A stretch of 64,000 nucleotides of DNA from Atrina japonica (lineage: Eukaryota > Mollusca > Bivalvia > Pterioida > Pinnidae), in NCBI GenBank assembly GCA_030159075.1, contig BROG01000479.1:512328-576327 (forward strand). Direction: 5' to 3'. Below the pieces are notes generated by a model, which was given only the letters and a program-made list of their open reading frames with translations, was not told the DNA's origin and made no database searches. Of the stretch, positions 58,109-64,000 are shown in pieces. The stretch's first letter is position 1, and every line of letters begins with the position of its first letter. A program made the position numbers and the translations under genes.

Positions 58109-60264
58109 TTATAAGTAAGACCTTTAAAGCGATATGAGCTGTCGTATGTGAAAATTTTTACATGCCTAATTTATGTGATATTTTATCCAATATATATTTC
58201 AAAGAGACCATCTGGTGGTTAGAATAACACATGCATGTGTAAAATTGCAATTATCTTGCCAAACGTAACCCGTAATATAATTTTTTTTGTCCGCCATACT
58301 TTCAGCATTGCATTTTTTACCGATTGACCAATAAACACATGCTATTTGCAGTTTATATACATTCTATTCTTATTACCCTTTATTTTCGTACATCATCATA
58401 TCATACCTAAATCAGGCAAAGTTCGTCTTTTTCATCGTTTCAAAACATTCGTTTCTGAAATTGTCCACGTGCCGGGTATATCGGGTGATCTCGACCCATT
58501 TTAACTTGTCCCATTGCATTGTCTGCTTTATTATTCTTGACACATATCATATTCTTGCCCAACTCCACCGGACATGACGGCATGATTGTAAAACATGAGG
58601 TACGCATACTTTTCACAGTAATATTGTTTTGAGTTGCCAATGTGAGCATTCAGGGTAACATTAAAGATCGGAAAAATTTCTTTTCGTAACTTGATATATT
58701 TATTTATATATTCATTCGATTTTCTTCGGGTATTTAACATAGCTTTGAAAAGTATATATTTTACATAATACCCACATACACTTTCCAAATCAAAAATCAT
58801 GTCCTTTATCTTAAAAATAATTGTAAAACACCAAAAAAATGGGCCGACTTTATCATAGTCCGAGCGCGTAAAAGACCGAGATCCCCTGACCGAATTACGA
58901 AGTAAATTTGTTATGGCAAAAGAGTTTATCTGAAAGGTTATTGCACACAGAAATACAGCTGGATTTTTTAATGTACTGGAAAACTTAAATTCTAATAAAA
59001 CGAATAACTTCGAAAAGACGAGCTTTTGATAATGTATTTGAACACACATTGTATCATATTCTCGACTATATGTCAGGGGACAAAAATAATCATTGTGACA
59101 TCTTATATCGCTTAAACTTCAACTATATTTCACGTATTTGAGGTGCTTGTGGGAAAGAACACAGATTCGTTGATTGCCCTAAATGATGGATATTTATGTC
59201 TTGTTACAGTACTGTCTTCTTATCAAAACCAACAAACCTGTTCTTATTTATACTTATTTGTGGCTGTATATATTGAACTTATCTAGGGGAGGAATGCGAC
59301 GATACATATATAAACAATCAGCTAATTGACGCTTTTAACAATTTAAAAATCTTTCAAGCCTATATGCAACTGCATCGTTTAGAATCTCTCCTTCACAACG
59401 AAAAACAAAACAATCGAAACTATTGGTAAATTTTGCTACGATATATCAAACATGATGTAGGTGTATTAAATCTCTACAATAAATCCAAACCACATTCAGG
59501 TCATTCTAGCCACGCACTCCAAAGTGTAAGAATGGCTTCCCGTGTCTATTATTGCGCGCTTTGATGACACCTATAGCTATCGGATCTTTCAGTGCTGTAT
59601 TGATATGTGTTTATTTACCACACGATTCGAATGTTTCCGTAAACCATGCCGTATCTCTAATATCCAAAGGTAACTCGTTTTCATACTATCGTGACATTCT
59701 TTAGTTGTAGGGAAATAGGTACACTAGCTGGATATGTGTATTCCGAAATGAGGCATACCGTGTCTAAATCAAGAAGATAAAATTGGTTACATCATAATTC
59801 AAAATATCCTACGATCAAGTGATTTTAATCTTTTTCTGAAAGATTTTTTTTCTTTACGACACGCAGCAACTGTAACAATTTTACTGTGGCGATAGGTTTG
59901 CATGAGGTCACCCACTTCCAATGAATTTGTTATCTTACAAAGCAAAGGGAAGAATCCCACATGTGTACAAATATGAATAAAAAACTGAGGAATTGAAAGT
60001 GAGAATTTGGGTCAAAACGTATCTAAACATATTAATTACAATTTACTCAACTTTGCATTCAGATAAGAGGCCTCGAGTTCGATTTCGGATGTAGATAAGG
60101 ACCCAAGACTTTTTAAAATGTAGTTTAATGAAGTGACCGTTTCTTCGCCAAGTACTCGCCATAAGTAGCAAAAAGCCACGTCATCCAGGTGACATTGTAT
60201 TCAAATGCCCCTTGCAACCATCGGCATGACACATGAAAGAATAATTATTGCATATTTAATTGTT
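58104..60264. other. no gene called
   Basis: The minus strand has two overlapping ORFs, 58531-59049 (172 codons) and 58440-58649 (69 codons). Neither has a motif I recognise. 172 codons is long for AT-rich random DNA, so an old coding remnant is possible, but I cannot support a gene. Confidence 0.3.
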
Positions 60265-60481
60265 TAAATGGTGTTTTAGCCACACTCGGCAATTTTTCAA
60301 ATGTACAGTGGGGAGAACCTGGTTTCTATACACCTTGTAGGAAATCAGCAACCTTTCGCAAGTGGCGAATTTTCTCACATATTTAGCTTAGATTCCAATG
60401 GGACTGAAACCCATGCTGACTAGAGGTGACATAATCCATGGTTTTAAAGCTTAGTGCTCTAACCACTCAGCCACTGATATT
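60265..60481 (-). repeat. SINE-B, minus-strand copy
   Basis: ACAGTGGGGAGAACCTGGTT, AGTGGCGAATTTTCTCACAT, AGCTTAGATTCCAATGGGAC and TGCTCTAACCACTCAGCCAC at the tRNA-like head. Confidence 0.82.
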
Positions 60482-60947
60482 CATGCACATGTACAGATTG
60501 GCTGCACATCAACCACAGGTTTTTTGTCAGGATGTAAAGCAAAAGTAAAACCAAATAATACCAAAACTATGTAACTAGATATTGCCAGCCAAATGTAGCA
60601 ACAGACACTCCTTCAATGTCAACTTCTTATCAATGTTATCGAAGATTTTGACAAGGACAAGCCATCGCCACAGTAACGTTACCGTGGTCTGTTGGATAGC
60701 GTTCATTTATCAAAGCTTTCACCAAAGGTAATACAAACATTATTTCATATTTTAAACCAATATTTATAAATACATTGTAGTATATTTATATATAAATACC
60801 GTGTATTTTATTTTATTATAATGCGCTTTTAAAGTGTACAAATTTTTCAAAATATCATCTACATGCGTTCACATTATTTTGTAAAAACGGATAGATTGAT
60901 TTTTAACTTGTTTGTCATTAGTATAAACTTAAACTTTTTATAGAGAT
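60482..60947 (+). promoter_or_regulatory. upstream region of the PLA2-like gene
   Basis: A TATA-like TATAAATA at 60791-60798 lies about 150 bp before the start codon. In such AT-rich DNA it is weak evidence. Confidence 0.25.
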
Positions 60948-61136
60948 ATGGAGACAAACTTCGTACTGCTGACATCATTATTATTTTATTTGATACACAC
61001 TGTGTCCTCGGACATATGCTCGTCCAATGCACCTACAGGATCGGTAGATGGCTGCAGTATCCCAGCAAATCTACCATTTCCACATAAGAGTGATTTTAAC
61101 GCCGCCTGCAACAGTCATGATGTCTGCTATGATTGC
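60948..61136 (+). other. PLA2-like gene exon 1
   Basis: 189 nt, 63 codons: signal peptide, N-terminal cysteine loop and the His-Asp block. Readthrough of the donor would run about 25 more codons to a stop at 61214. Confidence 0.93.
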
Positions 61137-62678
61137 GTAAGGGTTAAATATATTTTTACATTACTTTGTTGTAAAATGTTCTGTTTCACACAATTTCATG
61201 ATCATACAAACTGAATTTGATTTATTAATTTGATATCTTTTCTATCAAAAGATGTTTCTATTTGCTGAGATATACTGTATTGTCACGCAAGGGCGCGAAA
61301 AACCACTATACTGTCCAGACACGTAGTTAGTTATTTATATTATCTATACAGAGACCTTGTTTTTTAGATTTTGAAAATTAGCCAACTAGACTTAAATAAG
61401 CAAACATGAAGAAGTACCAATTCCAACTCCATCAAATGCCAAACTAGGTTTCTCAAGCAATTTTCACAAAATATGTAGGAATTTAAGAATTGTTATGCCT
61501 TTGTATCTCTTTTTGTTGTTATATTTTTCATCAATGTAAGTAGTAAAACAAGAAAGACACTTTTGTTAATGCCCCTTTAACAGTTTTTAAGATCATACAA
61601 TTCTTTTTTGAATTTTCTATTTCTACAATTTTGTTACTGTTAACACCATAAGATCTTTCTATTTTCTAACAAATACTGTATTTTATTTTATTTTTTCCTA
61701 ATTAAGACGAAAGGAAGTGAAAAAGCATTGTACTGTCAAGATGCGTATTCAGATCTCAATTTAAACTATATAGAATTAACCCAAGCCAGAAAAAAAAAAT
61801 CAAATCACTATCATTTTGTCGTCTCTGTCGTCATAACCACACAAATGTTTGAGGGGCCATTTCTAATTAGTATGACGTTTCACAACTATGTCAGATGGGG
61901 AATCACTTCAGTTCAGCTTTGCCGATTTTAACAGTGATTTTGACATTGATACACAATTTCCAGACATTACTTGATATGATTTTCCTAGCGGTCGATCTAA
62001 GCAAAAACGATGACAAAAATTATATCACGTCGTTAAAAGAACTAATTTTAGTGAGAATATAACTTTTATTGCAAGTACAGTTCATCAGAAATTCGAACAT
62101 CTGAGAGGATTCCACTTTTCGTCAAATTTCTGAAACGCCATATTCACATTTTTTATTTGTGACACCATGATGGAAAAGTCTGCCAAAAGATGTCTGGCCT
62201 ATCGTAAGAGGTCAATTACTTGTAGAAGAAATACATCTATTCTATACGTCATTCACAGTATTTGTTAACGTGTATAGTGTGCGTAAACAACATTTCATTG
62301 AGTATCACGTGATTTTCTACGAACACGAATTTCGGAACAAGCTCATTTCCTTGAGATGACACAAAAGTGTTCTAGTTTCTGTACAACATGACGTATGACT
62401 AGGTGTAAATGTTTGTCCTAATTTCTAATTTTTCTTGTATATAGGCAGCGCACTTCGGTAAATCAAGAATAGACTGTGACCACGCATTCCTGAGACACAT
62501 GTACAGTATATGTAATCATCCAATAAGACGATTTCTGTTAAATGGAGATACCGAATGCAAATCCACAGCTATTGTTTACTACGAGGCCGTCCATCTTGCA
62601 GCAGGAAGCCATTTCTCTGATGTCTCTAAAAGTTATTGTTCTGAAAGCTGGGTCAGAACGTGCCTTGGACATTTGTGA
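60948..62678 (+). CDS. secreted phospholipase A2-like protein (conodipine-like)
   Basis: Two exons, 60948-61136 and 62445-62678, join in phase 0 to encode 140 residues. Donor GTAAGG, acceptor TTGTATATAG. Residues 1-21 are a signal peptide (hydrophobic core FVLLTSLLFYLI, end VSS). The mature part has ten cysteines (24, 36, 54, 60, 63, 74, 86, 101, 128, 136). The active-site block CNSHDVCYDC (54-63) has catalytic His57 and Asp58; CD at 74-75 continues the PLA2 helix pattern. DGCSIP (34-39) corresponds to the family's N-terminal loop. This layout and length fit the molluscan conodipine-like (group IX) family of small secreted PLA2s, which hydrolyse the sn-2 bond of phospholipids. Such proteins may serve digestion, defence or, in cone snails, venom; here the role is unknown and no venom context is visible. 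Confidence 0.93.
61438..61576. repeat. TTAA-MITE right-hand fragment in the PLA2 intron
   Basis: AGGTTTCTCAAGCAATTTTC, ACAAAATATGTAGGAATTTA and the terminus TTAATGCCCCT followed by TTAA. The left part is missing. Confidence 0.8.
62445..62678 (+). other. PLA2-like gene exon 2
   Basis: 234 nt, 77 codons and TGA at 62676-62678. Encodes AAHFGKSRIDCDHAFLRHM and the C-terminal cysteines. Confidence 0.93.
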
Positions 62679-62689
62679 TTGCTAATGAT

Positions 62690-62695
62690 AATAAA
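62690..62695 (+). terminator. polyadenylation signal, PLA2-like gene
   Basis: AATAAA only 12 nt after the stop codon, giving a very short 3' UTR. Confidence 0.75.
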
Positions 62696-62700
62696 CTTTC

Positions 62701-63699
62701 ATCATTTTACACTTTCATCTCTGTTTTGAAAACAACAATACATTAATATGAACTAAGACAATGCCTTAAAAGAGAGCGCAGCTCCTACTTTAATACATGC
62801 GGGAAAAAACATTCACCGATAATCCATTCGGTCTCAGATGGGCAACACTTTTCCCGCAAAATAACGTAACAGTTAAATTATGACGTGAAATATTTCAAAC
62901 ATAATTGCCAGTTCCGGTGTTACCATGAACTTAGTCTGCATAACGTTTGCTAACACAGTAGTTAAGTACTTCGTCGTCAAACTTTTCATGATGACTTTTT
63001 AGTGTTCATGGAAAAAGTCAATGAGACTATAGTATAGAATTGCATTTTTTGGTCATTTCTATTCAATAAATTCGTTTCGCGAACGGCCTTTGGTAGTTCA
63101 AGCTGCGCTCTTTATAACGATTATCATCAATAAAAGTAGAGTAGAAAGTGGTTGAATCGTATATTCCCACAGGAAACAGTGTCCACCGTCATAATCTAAT
63201 AAAAAGTATTAAAAGTCTGAGAATCGCTTTCAGGATTGGCTGAAGTTGAGTAAGATATCGGATATATTTCAATTTCATGGCGAAAGACTCAGGAGATATG
63301 CCTTATTTTCCTTTATTTTGATATCAAAATGGATGTAATTGGTTGGCACGGGATCCTAAAACCTCCATGTCACATGTTCAAGCATCTGGTTTGCCCACAG
63401 GTGCGTTTTTTATTCAATGTTCACCAAATTTGTGCATTGTTATCTAGAAGACCTAACGGTTAAAACTGTCGTATCTGCGCCTTTTATCGTCATCATTTGT
63501 AATGTGTTTTTCATTCTTAATAAATGAAGCTTTTTATGACATTAGCGATCTGAAGACTATCACACCGATTTGTATATATAGCCATGATAAGACAAAATTA
63601 CACGTAATACACATACATTCGCACAATACAAATAATGTTTGTTAAAGTAAAAGTGCCTGTGGGTAATCGAAACTCCAAGTCAATTAGAATATGACATGT
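62701..63699. other. no gene seen
   Basis: Nothing recognised. Confidence 0.45.
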
Positions 63700-63850
63700 A
63701 TATCGTCTCAACATGGGGAATACCAAACGGGAAAGGATCAGGTGTCCGGAACCGGAAGGAGTAAGCGCCCCCTGTTAGCATGCCACACTAGTCGCTAATG
63801 TTACATGGAAACATCTCGAGTTCGGTGAGAAGTATAAGCTCAGTGAAAAA
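63700..63850 (-). repeat. RT element tail, diverged
   Basis: Minus-strand GGATCAGGTGTCCGGAACCG, GGAGTAAGCGCCCCCTGTTA and GCCACAC follow the order of the tail, with a different central word (TCCGGAACCGG in place of CATGGAGGA). It may belong to a related subfamily. Confidence 0.55.
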
Positions 63851-63969
63851 TTTCATCAGTCATTAGATATGATTGGCGAACGGGAGTCACTGTATATAGT
63901 TATAATATATGTTATATATTAAAATTAAACATCGTACAAAAAGGAGCAACTTTTAGTGTCCTATTTTAG

Positions 63970-64000
63970 TTACTGATTGTCTTGGACATTCTATTGATTT
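63970..64000 (+). repeat. possible start of another RT tail at the window edge
   Basis: TTGTCTTGGACATTCTATTG resembles the TGTCCTGGACATCCTATTGA of 9087. Cut by the window end. Confidence 0.35.

Noticed and set aside
61728..61931. 67-codon ORF inside the PLA2 intron as an extra exon
   Set aside because: It lacks cysteines in the family pattern and exon 1 joins in phase directly to 62445, giving the expected family sequence without it.

Overview
The window looks like nuclear DNA from a lophotrochozoan animal, most likely a bivalve mollusc. It is AT-rich and intron-bearing, with long microsatellites, many tRNA-derived SINEs and small DNA transposons. Two HSPA12-type Hsp70 genes lie in tandem, a family known to be expanded in bivalves. 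A conodipine-like secreted phospholipase A2 gene sits near the right end. I see no rRNA, no stand-alone tRNA, no CRISPR array and nothing bacterial.

Layout. 1-37 kb holds no gene I can support. It contains a damaged Tc1/mariner element (2626-4084), a tandem array of hairpin units (4269-4528), a decayed reverse transcriptase element followed by an inverted copy of its own tail (about 7290-10063), many 3' tail pieces of the same element, two tRNA-derived SINE families (A and B), TTAA-flanked MITEs, a mariner-type relic with a MITE inside it (21346-22087), and a non-autonomous element whose two ends are mirrored minisatellites (24406-25339). A 3-kb, 37-bp minisatellite (31447-34440) holds a dead hAT transposon and a second hAT fragment.

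37.6-55.5 kb carries two HSPA12-like genes on the + strand. Gene A is 37653-44270 and gene B is 48940-55463. Each has four coding exons of exactly 303, 219, 154 and 1052 nt and encodes 575 residues. All splice junctions are in phase and the Hsp70 nucleotide-binding motifs are intact. The introns do not match and carry different repeats, yet parts of exon 4 are identical for 75 and 68 bases, which suggests gene conversion. Gene B intron 3 contains a second, larger copy of the mirrored-minisatellite element.

55.5-64 kb has microsatellites, a diverged SINE and a two-exon gene (60948-62678) for a 140-residue secreted PLA2-like protein with ten cysteines and the His-Asp active-site motif.

The two HSPA12 paralogues are the only genes with an evident relationship. 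They are probably cytosolic ATP-binding Hsp70-like proteins of the kind linked to stress and innate immunity in bivalves, but that role is family knowledge and is not shown here. The PLA2 gene has no visible functional link to them. All family names come from reading motifs by eye; no database search was run.
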